Program-made: the position numbers and the translations under genes
The notes under the pieces: model-generated
Told to the model about the DNA's origin: nothing
Databases searched by the model: none
What the model saw: the letters and a program-made list of their open reading frames with translations, nothing else
Assembly (NCBI GenBank): GCA_021108005.1
Contig: JAIORS010000026.1
Coordinates: 1 to 46,122, forward strand
Length of the DNA: 46,122 bases
Direction of reading: 5' to 3'
Source: Candidatus Aegiribacteria sp.
GTDB lineage: Bacteria; Fermentibacterota; Fermentibacteria; Fermentibacterales; JCC-6
In this document: positions 1 through 7,674 of the stretch, in pieces
Numbering within the stretch: position 1 is the first letter of the stretch
Layout of the letters: each line of letters opens with the position of its first letter

Positions 1-25
1 CGGATAGAGTAGGAAGGAGGGAGAA

Positions 26-1066
26 ATGAAACAGATAATAGCAATAGCAATCCTGGGCTCCCTCATGCTGCTCGGCGGTTGTGCGGACAATCCAACTGAT
101 ATCCCGGTTCCAGAAAGGTATCAGGGATTTATTGACCTGGGCTGGGAAAGGTACCATGCTGCTGATTTCCAGATGGCCCTTGACTACTTCCTCGATGCCA
201 TCGATATCGACCCAGCACTGCCTGAAGCATATTTAGGTGCCGGCTGGGCGGCACTGTATCTGCCCGATGTATGGAGAATCGCTGACGATTACTTCTACAT
301 GGCAATGCAGAAACAGACTGGAAGCTTCCCTTTGAGCGAATTCACTGAATCGCAGATTCAGGACACCATGTGGACAAAATTCGATTGTCTGCACCCTGAT
401 CTTCCCAACGGTGTGCTGAACCCGATACTCGAGCAAACCGCTGACTCAGGTATTGTATGGGTTGGTGAACAGATTCATGACATAGTTGACGATGTTTCGA
501 TGTCCTACCGCTTCACGCCGGTCAATAACGGTGTGATGGCGATATTCGAAGCTGTGAACAGCTATACTACGCTTCATTGTGCAGTAGACAGCATCTCTGG
601 AGGATGGGTATACATTACAGTACCTCTTGCAGTAATGAATCTCGGTGGAGACGACTACTACGTATGGATCAATGCTGATGACCAGGTTAACTACGATTAT
701 CGGGTATTCGATACATCCGGTTCTCCGGGAGGACAGCTATTCTACGACGCACTCGCTGGATGCTGCATGCTGCAGGACATCAGGGGCGAATTTGGAGATC
801 CACTCCTGGGTTGCGTATCAGCCTGGGCACTTGATTATTTGACCAGCGATTACACCTTCGGCAGCGGTTTACAGTACGAAGGATATGAAACTGTGTCTAA
901 TCTTCAGCTTAAGGGCACGGCCGCTTCGCTGGCCTTCGCCCAGCAATTCTTCAAGTTCGCGTGGTTCACGTGCATAAGTGAGGGACAGGGGACGTCACTT
1001 AATCCCGCTGATCCCAACTTTGTTACTGGCCTGATGGCAGTAATAGACACCATGATGAACAGCTAG
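26..1066 (+). CDS. TPR-containing lipoprotein, function unknown
   Basis: A 346-residue secreted lipoprotein. The N-terminus is a lipoprotein signal (hydrophobic residues 4-18, lipobox LLGGC with the Cys at 19). Residues about 35-100 read as a pair of TPR-like helical hairpins (FQMALDYFLDAIDIDPALPEAYLGAGWAAL would be the classic pattern, with Pro at the turn). The remainder is acidic, aromatic-rich and not recognised. Start: AAGGAGGGAG lies 5-10 bases ahead of the ATG. A strong hairpin terminator follows directly, so the gene is probably a single transcription unit or the last gene of one starting left of the window. TPR plus lipid anchor suggests a periplasmic or outer-membrane scaffold; no enzymatic role can be inferred. 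Confidence 0.8.
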   Translation: MKQIIAIAILGSLMLLGGCADNPTDIPVPERYQGFIDLGWERYHAADFQMALDYFLDAIDIDPALPEAYLGAGWAALYLPDVWRIADDYFYMAMQKQTGSFPLSEFTESQIQDTMWTKFDCLHPDLPNGVLNPILEQTADSGIVWVGEQIHDIVDDVSMSYRFTPVNNGVMAIFEAVNSYTTLHCAVDSISGGWVYITVPLAVMNLGGDDYYVWINADDQVNYDYRVFDTSGSPGGQLFYDALAGCCMLQDIRGEFGDPLLGCVSAWALDYLTSDYTFGSGLQYEGYETVSNLQLKGTAASLAFAQQFFKFAWFTCISEGQGTSLNPADPNFVTGLMAVIDTMMNS

Positions 1067-1083
1067 AGAAGACTGAAAAGTCA

Positions 1084-1120
1084 GAAGAACCCCCCGGCAA
1101 TGCCGGGGGGCTTCTTTGTT
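1084..1120 (+). terminator. Rho-independent terminator of the TPR lipoprotein gene
   Basis: A 9-bp G+C stem (CCCCCCGGC 1090-1098 with GCCGGGGGG 1102-1110, loop AAT) is followed by CTTCTTTGTT. It lies 18 bases after the stop codon of the upstream gene. Confidence 0.9.
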
Positions 1121-1121
1121 A

Positions 1122-1244
1122 GGGGGTCGGACGCCACTTGCGGCTAACCAGAAGGGGTCGGACGTCACTTGCGGCACTTGCATAAAATGGCAAGTGCCGC
1201 AAGTGACGTCCGACCCCCTTAAACGCAAGTTACGTCCGACCCCT
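1122..1244. repeat. Nested palindromic REP-like element (GGGGTCGGACGTCACTTGC family)
   Basis: The core is a perfect 28-bp inverted repeat: 1154-1181 against 1190-1217, with the 8-base loop ATAAAATG. It is flanked by a second, imperfect outer pair (1122-1142 and 1224-1243) carrying the same word, so four arms with GGGGTCGGAC at their outer ends are nested around one centre. A fifth single arm is at 6107. The right edge directly abuts the TAA stop of the minus-strand gene that ends at 1245. There is no ORF of its own. The layout (short palindromes starting with G-rich tetramers, in intergenic space) matches REP/BIME sequences moved by RAYT (Y1, IS200-like) transposases; that attribution is inference. 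Confidence 0.85.
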
Positions 1245-2147
1245 TTAGGGAGCATCGATACTGAAAATGTCGTAATTCGAGCCACCACTTCTCCTGTTGG
1301 AAGAGAAAACAAACCAGCCATGTCCCGGATTCCATGCTGGATAAATATCCTCGTCCGGATCGTCTGTCACCTTTATTATGCTGGATCCGTCAAGGTTGCT
1401 TATCCAGATTTCGTAGTTGCCTGATCTGTCAGAAGAAAAAGCGAACCAGTTGTTTTCGGGTCCCCAGCATGGATGAATGTTGTCAAAGGAGTCTTCGATC
1501 ACAGCATGTGGATCGGAGCCGTCCGGCCTGATAAGCCATATGTCCGAATGACTGCCGTAGGAGAGCTCAAATAGAATCCACTGGCCATCGGGGGAAAAGG
1601 AGGGACGAAGACAATCGTGCTGGGGCGCATAGAACTCAGCGGGAGTAAGAAGGCTGTCTTCGTTGTACTCGGTCTTCCAAAGTCCCCAGTGATCGTTTAC
1701 GTATGAGCATAGAAGCAGGGAATCTTCGTCTGCGGTCCAGGTTGGATGCAGGTGATTCCTGCCGTCATTGATTACAACCAGTAATGCGCCAAGGTTTCCA
1801 GGAACGGTTCTTACACTTGAGCTTGAGTCGGTATCATAGGTTGTATACACTATCAGTCCCTGATCGGCGCTCCAGCAACCATTGGGGCCGCATGATTCGT
1901 CATTGTTAGAACCAGCAACGACAACGGGCTCGGTAATACCGTCAAAACCCATGATGCAGTTGGATGAGTACGCATACGAGGAAAACAGCAGTACGCTTCC
2001 TCCCGGAGACCACGAAAGGGCTGTGTCAGCATATATACTGGATAGATAGAGACAGGCGCCATCGGGCCATTCCTCAATCCCGGTGGGATCATCTCCGCAG
2101 GAAATAAGTATTGCTGTCAGTACGGCAAGAACTGCAGTGGTTTTCAT
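1245..2147 (-). CDS. TolB-like beta-propeller (PD40) lipoprotein
   Basis: A 300-residue lipoprotein: hydrophobic signal 3-15 with lipobox ILISC (Cys 17). The body consists of repeated propeller strands of WD40-like/PD40 type, for example FSPDGQWILFELSYGSHSDI, WGPENNWFAFSSDRSGNYEI and WNPGHGWFVFSSNRRSGGSN; the SPDG...I.F.S.R.G..DI signature is typical of TolB C-terminal domains. It lacks the TolB N-terminal domain, so it is not TolB itself. It may be a periplasmic binding or sensing protein. RBS GGAG is 8 bases before the ATG. It lies 42 bases downstream of murA on the same strand and could be its last operon gene. The stop TAA is immediately followed (minus strand) by AGGGGTCGGACG of the repeat element. 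Confidence 0.8.
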   Translation of the reverse strand: MKTTAVLAVLTAILISCGDDPTGIEEWPDGACLYLSSIYADTALSWSPGGSVLLFSSYAYSSNCIMGFDGITEPVVVAGSNNDESCGPNGCWSADQGLIVYTTYDTDSSSSVRTVPGNLGALLVVINDGRNHLHPTWTADEDSLLLCSYVNDHWGLWKTEYNEDSLLTPAEFYAPQHDCLRPSFSPDGQWILFELSYGSHSDIWLIRPDGSDPHAVIEDSFDNIHPCWGPENNWFAFSSDRSGNYEIWISNLDGSSIIKVTDDPDEDIYPAWNPGHGWFVFSSNRRSGGSNYDIFSIDAP

Positions 2148-2189
2148 TATTGTACTCCAATTGAATGTGCGAAAAAGAATGCAGGTAAT

Positions 2190-3503
2190 TCAGTGACTTT
2201 CGTAACTTGGCCCTGCGGTTATACTTGCACCGAGATCCTTAAGTCTGAACACCAGATTCTCGTAACCGCGCTCGATCTGGTGTACGTTTCGGATAATGCT
2301 GGTACCTTCCGCGCAAAGGGCTGCTGTGAGAAGAGCCATACCTGCTCTTATATCCGGGCTGCTAACGTCAGTTCCATGAAGCCTGGAGGGTCCTGAAACA
2401 ACAACGCGGTGAGGATCACACTGTATAATAGCTGCACCCATAGAAACAAGCTTGTCAACGAAAAAAAGCCTGCTTTCAAACATCTTTTCAAAAATAAGTG
2501 ATGTTCCGCTTGACTGGGTTGCCACCACTACCGCGGTGCTTGTCAGGTCCGGAGAAAACCCCGGCCAGGGCGCATCATAGATTGTGGGGATCGAACCGCC
2601 CCTGTCAGGTTGTACTTCCAGCTTCCGTGTGCCATCAATTACGAGGTATTCTCCATCGGTATCGGTTGATACGCCCAGTCTGGAAAATCCGTTCATGGTG
2701 GGGTTTATGATATTCGAGGGTACATCTGGTATCCGAACCACTCCTCCGCAGCATGCGGCAAGCCCGATAAAACTGCCTATTTCAATATGGTCCGGTACTA
2801 TTGTATGTTCTGTTCCATTAAGAAGAGTACTTGACCCGGATATAACGATCCGGTTGGTTCCAATACCTGTTATTCCGGCTCCCATTGAAGTGAGCATATT
2901 CGCGAGGTCCTGAACGTTGGGTTCGCAGGCGGCGTTGTAGATTACCGTTTCACCTTCCGCAAGTGTTGCTGCCATTATCGCGTTCTCGGTGGCTGTAACC
3001 GAAGGTTCGTCAAGAAAAATGAACTTCCCGGTGAGCCTCTCTGCCGAGAAAGACAGCATCCTGCTGGAAAAGCTGACATCAGCTCCCATCTGTTCAAGTG
3101 TGAGGAAATGAGTATCAAGCCTGCGTCTTCCGATGATATCGCCTCCGGGAGGAGGCAGTTTGACGCGGCCTGTTCTTGCAGTCAGGGGTCCGGCAAGAAG
3201 AATTGAAGCCCTGATTTCCCTGCAGGTTGCGATGTCGATGTTGTCAGGGTTAATGCTGGAAGCGTTCAAACGCAAGGATCCGCTACTCAGACGGCTGATT
3301 GAAACGCCAATACTTTCAAGGAGTGATAACATTGCTCTCACATCGCGAATATCTGGAAGATTGTGCAGCGTAACATCACTGCCCGTCAGAAGGCAGGCAG
3401 CCAGAATCGGTAAAGCAGCGTTCTTGCTGCCGCAGGGCTTCAGGACTCCGTATAGTGGTTTTCCCCCCTCAACTATATAGCTGTCAGGGGGAGGATTGCT
3501 CAT
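2190..3503 (-). CDS. murA: UDP-N-acetylglucosamine 1-carboxyvinyltransferase (Asp-type active site)
   Basis: The first committed step of peptidoglycan synthesis: transfers enolpyruvate from PEP to UDP-GlcNAc in the cytoplasm. 437 residues, a normal family length. Visible signatures are GSKNAALP (Lys27, Asn28; the K22/N23 of E. coli MurA), the catalytic loop at 118-127, PDLTS with the general-base Asp, DIRAGMALL and the C-terminal HQIERGYENL. The loop reads PGGDIIGR: the catalytic Cys (C115 in E. coli) is Asp122 here. Asp at this site is known from mycobacterial and chlamydial MurA, stays active and makes the enzyme insensitive to fosfomycin. The start ATG overlaps the exonuclease stop by 4 bases (ATGA), so the two are translationally coupled. 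Confidence 0.96.
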   Translation of the reverse strand: MSNPPPDSYIVEGGKPLYGVLKPCGSKNAALPILAACLLTGSDVTLHNLPDIRDVRAMLSLLESIGVSISRLSSGSLRLNASSINPDNIDIATCREIRASILLAGPLTARTGRVKLPPPGGDIIGRRRLDTHFLTLEQMGADVSFSSRMLSFSAERLTGKFIFLDEPSVTATENAIMAATLAEGETVIYNAACEPNVQDLANMLTSMGAGITGIGTNRIVISGSSTLLNGTEHTIVPDHIEIGSFIGLAACCGGVVRIPDVPSNIINPTMNGFSRLGVSTDTDGEYLVIDGTRKLEVQPDRGGSIPTIYDAPWPGFSPDLTSTAVVVATQSSGTSLIFEKMFESRLFFVDKLVSMGAAIIQCDPHRVVVSGPSRLHGTDVSSPDIRAGMALLTAALCAEGTSIIRNVHQIERGYENLVFRLKDLGASITAGPSYESH

Positions 3504-4309
3504 GGTTTTCTCTCTACAGATGTTTTGTCCAGCAGAGTCTGATACAGGTCGGGGTAGTCAGATGGAATCCATTTCTGTCTCATTAGCCACTTTATATAAT
3601 CCCTGTCCTGAGCTGCGATATCTTCCACCAGTTTCCCTCGGTGCTTTCCAAAGGAAAATATCTTGACTTCGAGGGCAGACTGAGTATACGCAACAAGATC
3701 CGCCCAGCTGTCAGGGGTAACAATATCCGTATGAAGTATGTATTCAACAAGAGCCCTGGCCAGTTCAGAGTCGAACATGGCTCTGTGGGCATCGCCTGTG
3801 ATATCAGTATCCAGATTGAACCTGTACCGGAGGGCCTGCAGAGAATGGGAAGGTATTGCGGGCCATATATGTCTTGACAATCTCAGGGAGTCGAGTTTCA
3901 TATCTTCCCCTATTTCCCCGAAAATCTCCGGAAGCTGCCTGTTCAATATTGTAAAATCGAAGGGAATATTATGTGCGCAAATGAAATCAGCTTTGCCGAC
4001 AATTTCCGCGATATCACCGGAGATATCAACGATAGAGGGTTTGTCCGAAAGCATATCGTTGGTTATATGATGAATTGCTGAAGCTTCTGGTGGCACAGGT
4101 TCAGGTGGAAGTATCAGTTCCTGCAGTAAGACATCATTATGAGGTTTTCTGATGAAGCCTTCGTACGTACTGAGAAGAAATGCAACTTCACAGATATGAA
4201 CGCTTTCAGGGTCTACTCCGGTGGTTTCGGTGTCAAGAAACAGAATTCTGAATTCTTCTCCGTTGTCGCCGGTATTTGAAAACAGGTCCGGTTCGTTTTT
4301 CATAACCAT
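3500..4309 (-). CDS. DnaQ-family 3'-5' exonuclease with C-terminal FGKHRG domain
   Basis: 269 residues. DEDDh exonuclease motifs: Exo I LDTETTG (Asp26, Glu28), Exo II CAHNIPFDF, Exo III HRAMFDSELA. This fold covers the epsilon subunit of DNA polymerase III, RNase T and related trimming nucleases. The C-terminal ~60 residues (FSFGKHRGKLVEDIAAQDRD) match the short FGK.xG...I...D..YIKWL domain (DUF3820/QSregVF-like) seen fused to such exonucleases in other bacteria. No polymerase or BRCT domain is present, so assignment as the replicative proofreader is not secure. Start choice is uncertain: ATG at 4309 or 4303, neither with a clear RBS. It is the first gene of a minus-strand unit with murA. Confidence 0.85.
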   Translation of the reverse strand: MVMKNEPDLFSNTGDNGEEFRILFLDTETTGVDPESVHICEVAFLLSTYEGFIRKPHNDVLLQELILPPEPVPPEASAIHHITNDMLSDKPSIVDISGDIAEIVGKADFICAHNIPFDFTILNRQLPEIFGEIGEDMKLDSLRLSRHIWPAIPSHSLQALRYRFNLDTDITGDAHRAMFDSELARALVEYILHTDIVTPDSWADLVAYTQSALEVKIFSFGKHRGKLVEDIAAQDRDYIKWLMRQKWIPSDYPDLYQTLLDKTSVERKP

Positions 4310-4363
4310 ATTCTAATTGCAGGAAGTGGATTTGAAAACCCGATAAACATGAATACCCTCATA

Positions 4364-4391
4364 TTTTGGCAAATCTGGAATAGTTTATAAT
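4364..4391 (+). promoter_or_regulatory. Candidate sigma-70-type promoter for the 4448 lipoprotein gene
   Basis: TTTTGG (4364-4369), a 16-base spacer and a perfect TATAAT (4386-4391) lie 57 bases ahead of the ATG in the divergent intergenic region. Just after it, ATTGTGTAACAAT (4393-4405) is a short dyad (ATTGT/ACAAT) that could bind a repressor; no family can be assigned. Confidence 0.5.
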
Positions 4392-4447
4392 ATTGTGTAA
4401 CAATGCGTGTACCCTGTTTTTAGTCTATTCAGTTATAAGGAGGAATC

Positions 4448-6106
4448 ATGAAAGCAATTGCAGTATTATCAGTTGCGTTTGCGGCCCTTTTAGTCGCATG
4501 CGGCGCGCAGCCGGACCAGGAGGAGGGTTCTTCAGCATCGTCACTGGATATACTCCCTGAGAATACACTGTTTTCCATGGCAGTGGTCAACCCAGCGGCC
4601 GCTATTTCATCTCTTGACGGTTACGCTTCAGGCGTAGCTATCCTTGGCGAGAATGCAATATCAGGATGGATTCTTTCCGCTCTTGATTGTTCGGATATGT
4701 CCGAGGTGAAAAGCAAACTGGGCGTTGATATCAATGGAGACCTGGTGTTTTTCATGGAGAGTATGATGCCCCAGAGTATAGGGGCGGCTCTGACTGTTTC
4801 GGACCCGGATATATTCTGGGCCAATATCGGAATCACGCCTGAAGCGGGAGAACCGCTGGATGGTTACGAAGTCAGCAAGATAGCCGTTGACTTCGGTAAT
4901 ATCTACTTCTGTTACACGGATGGCCTGCTTCTCGGAGCCGGCAGCAGGGCAGGGCTTCAGAGCATGCTGGCGAGTATTGACGGAAGCCTTCCGCACGGTT
5001 TACCGGGAATACCTGACGGCAGCTTCTACATGTATGCGAACATCGCATCGTTCGGTCCGATGATCGCCAGCCAGCTCGCGATGCTGGAGCCCCAGATACT
5101 CTCTGAAATGACCAGCGATAATGATATGGACGTTGAGCTTACTCAAAATGTTATGGGTCTGTATTTTGACGCTATCAGTCTTATACTGACTGAAACGAAA
5201 TCGATGAGCTGCGTTCTATCATTTGAACCGGAATACATCACCGGGTTCTCTTCCGTAGAATTCGTTCCGGGTTCTTCGCTTGACCAGTACATAATTCCTG
5301 TTGAAAACCAGGATATGACAAATATGATTCCAGCAGGTAACGTTATGGTCGGAAGGTTGAGCCTTGATCCATTGACCAGTACCGCTGCGATGAACGCTGT
5401 CTTCAGCGCGATGAATATCGATAATATTCCACAGAACATGGTTGACTTCTGGGCTCAAACCGCAAAAAATACAGCGATATCAATGACAATTGATGACGAG
5501 AATCCGATGCATATCGTGGCTGTTTACGAAATGCCTGAAGGCTCATCACTTCAGGATGTGAAGGATGCCTACGATATACAATTCTCCATGCTTTCTGAGG
5601 TAATGGAAATGCCGGGACTGACTCTTTCCGATGTTCAGTACGCTGATTACGAAGGTTATGAGTGGATTACATTCGGTATGAACATGGATATGACAGCTCT
5701 ACAGCCCGACAGTGTTGTAAACAGTATGCCCCTTACTGAAAGTGTTGCCTGGACCGCCTGGATGACCGTTCAGGATGGTATTCTCTACCTTGAAATGGCT
5801 CCCGAACCTTTAACTGTACCACAGCTGCTTGATGGTACTTATCAAGGCGAGACCGCGGGAGAAATGCCTGAGATGCAGAGCTTTTCCAGTTCATCCGAGA
5901 TGGCGATGCTTCTCAACATTCCGGGGTATGTGAACATGGCAATAGCAATGTCCGGTCTTGAAGTGCCTCCTATCGACTCCGAGCCGGTATGGCTTGAATC
6001 GTCCGTCGATTTTGTTGATGGAGGAATGAAACAGAACTTCAGAGTTTCAGGTACAGGAATGACCGCATTCATAGGACAGGTCGTTCAGGTATTCGCGGCA
6101 ATCTAG
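4448..6106 (+). CDS. Large secreted lipoprotein, DUF3352-like
   Basis: 552 residues. Lipoprotein signal (AALLVACG, Cys 18), then a low-complexity linker (QEEGSSASS) and a long mixed alpha/beta body rich in Met, Asp and Ser. The N-terminal phrasing (LPENTLFSMAVVNPAAAISSL) resembles DUF3352-type proteins, in which repeated lobes measure an 'amount' over a substrate-binding surface; no catalytic motif is visible. Strong RBS AAGGAGGA 4 bases from the ATG and a good promoter-like sequence upstream suggest solid expression. The TAG stop is directly followed by AGGGGGTCGGACG of a REP-like repeat, and an in-frame remnant of another coding sequence follows. Role unknown. Confidence 0.7.
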   Translation: MKAIAVLSVAFAALLVACGAQPDQEEGSSASSLDILPENTLFSMAVVNPAAAISSLDGYASGVAILGENAISGWILSALDCSDMSEVKSKLGVDINGDLVFFMESMMPQSIGAALTVSDPDIFWANIGITPEAGEPLDGYEVSKIAVDFGNIYFCYTDGLLLGAGSRAGLQSMLASIDGSLPHGLPGIPDGSFYMYANIASFGPMIASQLAMLEPQILSEMTSDNDMDVELTQNVMGLYFDAISLILTETKSMSCVLSFEPEYITGFSSVEFVPGSSLDQYIIPVENQDMTNMIPAGNVMVGRLSLDPLTSTAAMNAVFSAMNIDNIPQNMVDFWAQTAKNTAISMTIDDENPMHIVAVYEMPEGSSLQDVKDAYDIQFSMLSEVMEMPGLTLSDVQYADYEGYEWITFGMNMDMTALQPDSVVNSMPLTESVAWTAWMTVQDGILYLEMAPEPLTVPQLLDGTYQGETAGEMPEMQSFSSSSEMAMLLNIPGYVNMAIAMSGLEVPPIDSEPVWLESSVDFVDGGMKQNFRVSGTGMTAFIGQVVQVFAAI

Positions 6107-6140
6107 AGGGGGTCGGACGTCACTTGCGACACTTGCATAA
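6107..6140 (+). repeat. Single REP-like arm (GGGGTCGGACGTCACTTGC family)
   Basis: This copy shares AGGGGGTCGGACGTCACTTG with the arms at 1122-1243, followed by CGACACTTGCATAA (one base different from CGGCACTTGCATAA). There is no partner arm nearby, so this is a solo half. It begins at the base after the TAG of the upstream lipoprotein gene. Confidence 0.85.
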
Positions 6141-6142
6141 TT

Positions 6143-6298
6143 CTACAAATAGATTCTCTGCAGTCTCTGAAGAATTTGCATTATTACAATTGCTTTCTTG
6201 TTGATACGACTATTCAGATTGGTGAGGGATATATATCCGCTGCAACACTGGTATTTCCAGGTATGGACAAAGAGCTTGAAATACAGTGGGATGATTAA
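6143..6298 (+). pseudogene. 3' remnant of a coding sequence behind the repeat
   Basis: An open frame of 51 codons with protein-like composition ends in TAA (tail ISAATLVFPGMDKELEIQWD). It has no start codon or RBS; its 5' side is replaced by the REP-like arm. It is in the same frame as the preceding lipoprotein ORF, separated from it by one stop and the repeat. It therefore looks either like the truncated end of a separate small gene or like an old extension of the upstream gene cut off by the insertion. Function unknown. Confidence 0.4.
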
Positions 6299-6307
6299 AT
6301 ATCAAGG

Positions 6308-6877
6308 CTAATCAGATGGATTTCTGTTGTACCTTTCCTGGGCAGAGGATAGTCCTTCCTTTATGTAGAGGAGGACGCAGTCAGCGGCATTGTGCGCCAT
6401 AACTGAAGCTTCCTCCTCTAGTTTCTCCGGTACTGTATCCAGAACGTAATCGGCAAGGTCCTTTCCTCCGGGCGGAGGCCCGATACCCAGCCTGAGCCTG
6501 GGGAACTGCTCGGTACCCAGTGAATCGATGATGCTTTTAAGGCCGTTATGGCCTCCGTCAGAACCGCTGTTCCGAAGACGGAGTCTGCCGAGATCGAGAT
6601 TGATATCGTCACAGACAACAAGCAGCTCTTCGGCGTTGTAGCCCCTGCTGTCAAGGAATGCCGCGATTGATTTGCCGCTTCTGTTCATGTAGACTGTTGG
6701 CTTGATAAGATCAGGGCCATCGGGAATAACGGTTACTTTGAAAAGCCCTGCGTCTATGAAATGGACGCCGGCTTCCCGCGCCAGTATATCGGCTGCCCAG
6801 AAGCCGGCGTTATGCCATGTCATGCTGTACTTATCCCCGGGGTTTCCAAGGCAGGCAACAAGACGGGGAACTGACAA
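6308..6877 (-). CDS. pth: Peptidyl-tRNA hydrolase
   Basis: Cleaves the ester bond of peptidyl-tRNAs released from stalled ribosomes, recycling tRNA. 189 residues, typical for bacterial Pth. Seen: CLGNPGDKY with the substrate-binding Asn, TWHNAGF with the catalytic His, MNRSGKSI with the second conserved Asn, VCDDINLDLGRLRLR, and GHNGLKSI. It starts 3 bases after the rplY stop; the rplY-pth pair is a conserved bacterial gene order. Confidence 0.97.
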   Translation of the reverse strand: MSVPRLVACLGNPGDKYSMTWHNAGFWAADILAREAGVHFIDAGLFKVTVIPDGPDLIKPTVYMNRSGKSIAAFLDSRGYNAEELLVVCDDINLDLGRLRLRNSGSDGGHNGLKSIIDSLGTEQFPRLRLGIGPPPGGKDLADYVLDTVPEKLEEEASVMAHNAADCVLLYIKEGLSSAQERYNRNPSD

Positions 6878-6880
6878 GGA

Positions 6881-7561
6881 TTATTCCTTTCCGGATTTAG
6901 AAGATTCTTCTTCCGCTTTTCCTTCGGAAGGTTCTTCGCCCTCGACAGCGCCTTCCTCACCTTCAAGAAGCTCTTCTTCCTCTTCTTCAACCTCGACCTT
7001 GGCCACACTGGGCGCAACAACGGAAGCGACCACAAGGCTGCTATCCATATCGAGAATCATATCCTCAGGTAATTCGATCTCCGAAAGGTGTATTGTATCA
7101 CCAATATCCATGTCTTCAACGTTAACGTTAATGGCTGACGGGATATCCTTTGCTCTTACCTTTATAATGATCTCATGAAGAGCATGTTCGAGGACTCCAC
7201 CCATTTTAACGCCGACGGGGATGTTTTCAAGGTGTAAATGTACCGGGATTGAGACTATCTGATCCGCGGACACCCTCAGAAAATCGATATGGACAGGTTT
7301 ATCGGAAATTATGTCCCACTGGACATCCTTTACGATAGCCGTAAGCGGAGACTTCCTCCCCATTTTCAGATTGACAATCCCGGTTGAGCTGGAGTAGCCT
7401 ATTTCGTCCATGAATTCTTTTTCGTTAATGGTGACGTTAAGCTCACCCCCGCCTCTTCCGTAAACCACGGCGGGAACTGAACCGGAATGGCGCAATCTCC
7501 TTGCCACTCTTGAACCGAACTCAGTACGTTCGGCGATTTTCAATGACTTTTTCTCAGGCAT
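6881..7561 (-). CDS. rplY: 50S ribosomal protein L25, long CTC form
   Basis: Binds 5S rRNA in the large subunit. 226 residues: an N-terminal 5S-binding beta-barrel (about 1-92, including VPAVVYG and VKDVQWD) plus the C-terminal TL5/CTC domain (about 98-185), followed by a very acidic tail (residues 190-226, with EVEEEEEELLEGEEG and a Lys/Ser end). The long form and acidic tail are common outside Gammaproteobacteria. RBS AAAGGA stands 7-8 bases before the ATG. It is located directly after tRNA-Gln. Confidence 0.95.
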   Translation of the reverse strand: MPEKKSLKIAERTEFGSRVARRLRHSGSVPAVVYGRGGGELNVTINEKEFMDEIGYSSSTGIVNLKMGRKSPLTAIVKDVQWDIISDKPVHIDFLRVSADQIVSIPVHLHLENIPVGVKMGGVLEHALHEIIIKVRAKDIPSAINVNVEDMDIGDTIHLSEIELPEDMILDMDSSLVVASVVAPSVAKVEVEEEEEELLEGEEGAVEGEEPSEGKAEEESSKSGKE

Positions 7562-7581
7562 TACTATATCCTTTCTTCCTC

Positions 7582-7596
7582 CCGGTTACACCGGGA
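7582..7596 (-). other. Small hairpin between tRNA-Gln and rplY
   Basis: CCGG(G)-type inverted repeat CCCGG/CCGGG with loop TGTAA on the minus strand, between the tRNA 3' end and the rplY RBS. It has no U-tract, so it is more likely a processing or spacing structure in a tRNA-mRNA co-transcript than a terminator. Confidence 0.5.
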
Positions 7597-7599
7597 TTA

Positions 7600-7674
7600 T
7601 GGCTGGGGCGGGAGGATTCGAACCCCCAATACAGGGACCAAAACCCTGCGTCTTAACCATTTGACGACGCCCCA
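7600..7674 (-). tRNA. tRNA-Gln (anticodon TTG)
   Basis: Read on the minus strand, the acceptor TGGGGCG pairs with CGCCCCA, discriminator G and encoded CCA end. The anticodon arm CAGGG-TTTTGGT-CCCTG gives anticodon TTG (Gln). The T arm has TTCGAAT. The 5' part (22 bases, 7653-7674) lies inside the 3' end of the ispE reading frame, same strand, so the tRNA must be cut out of the ispE mRNA or made from a promoter inside ispE. The order ispE - tRNA-Gln - (prs) - rplY - pth is common in bacteria; prs is absent here. Confidence 0.96.

Noticed and set aside
1122-1244. CRISPR array or attachment site
   Set aside because: The repeats are inverted arms of a palindrome, not direct repeats with unique spacers; no cas or integrase gene is present.
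1116-1424. Plus- and minus-strand ORFs running through the 1122-1244 palindrome
   Set aside because: They only exist because the repeat lacks stops in those frames; no RBS, and they overlap a well-supported lipoprotein gene on the other strand.
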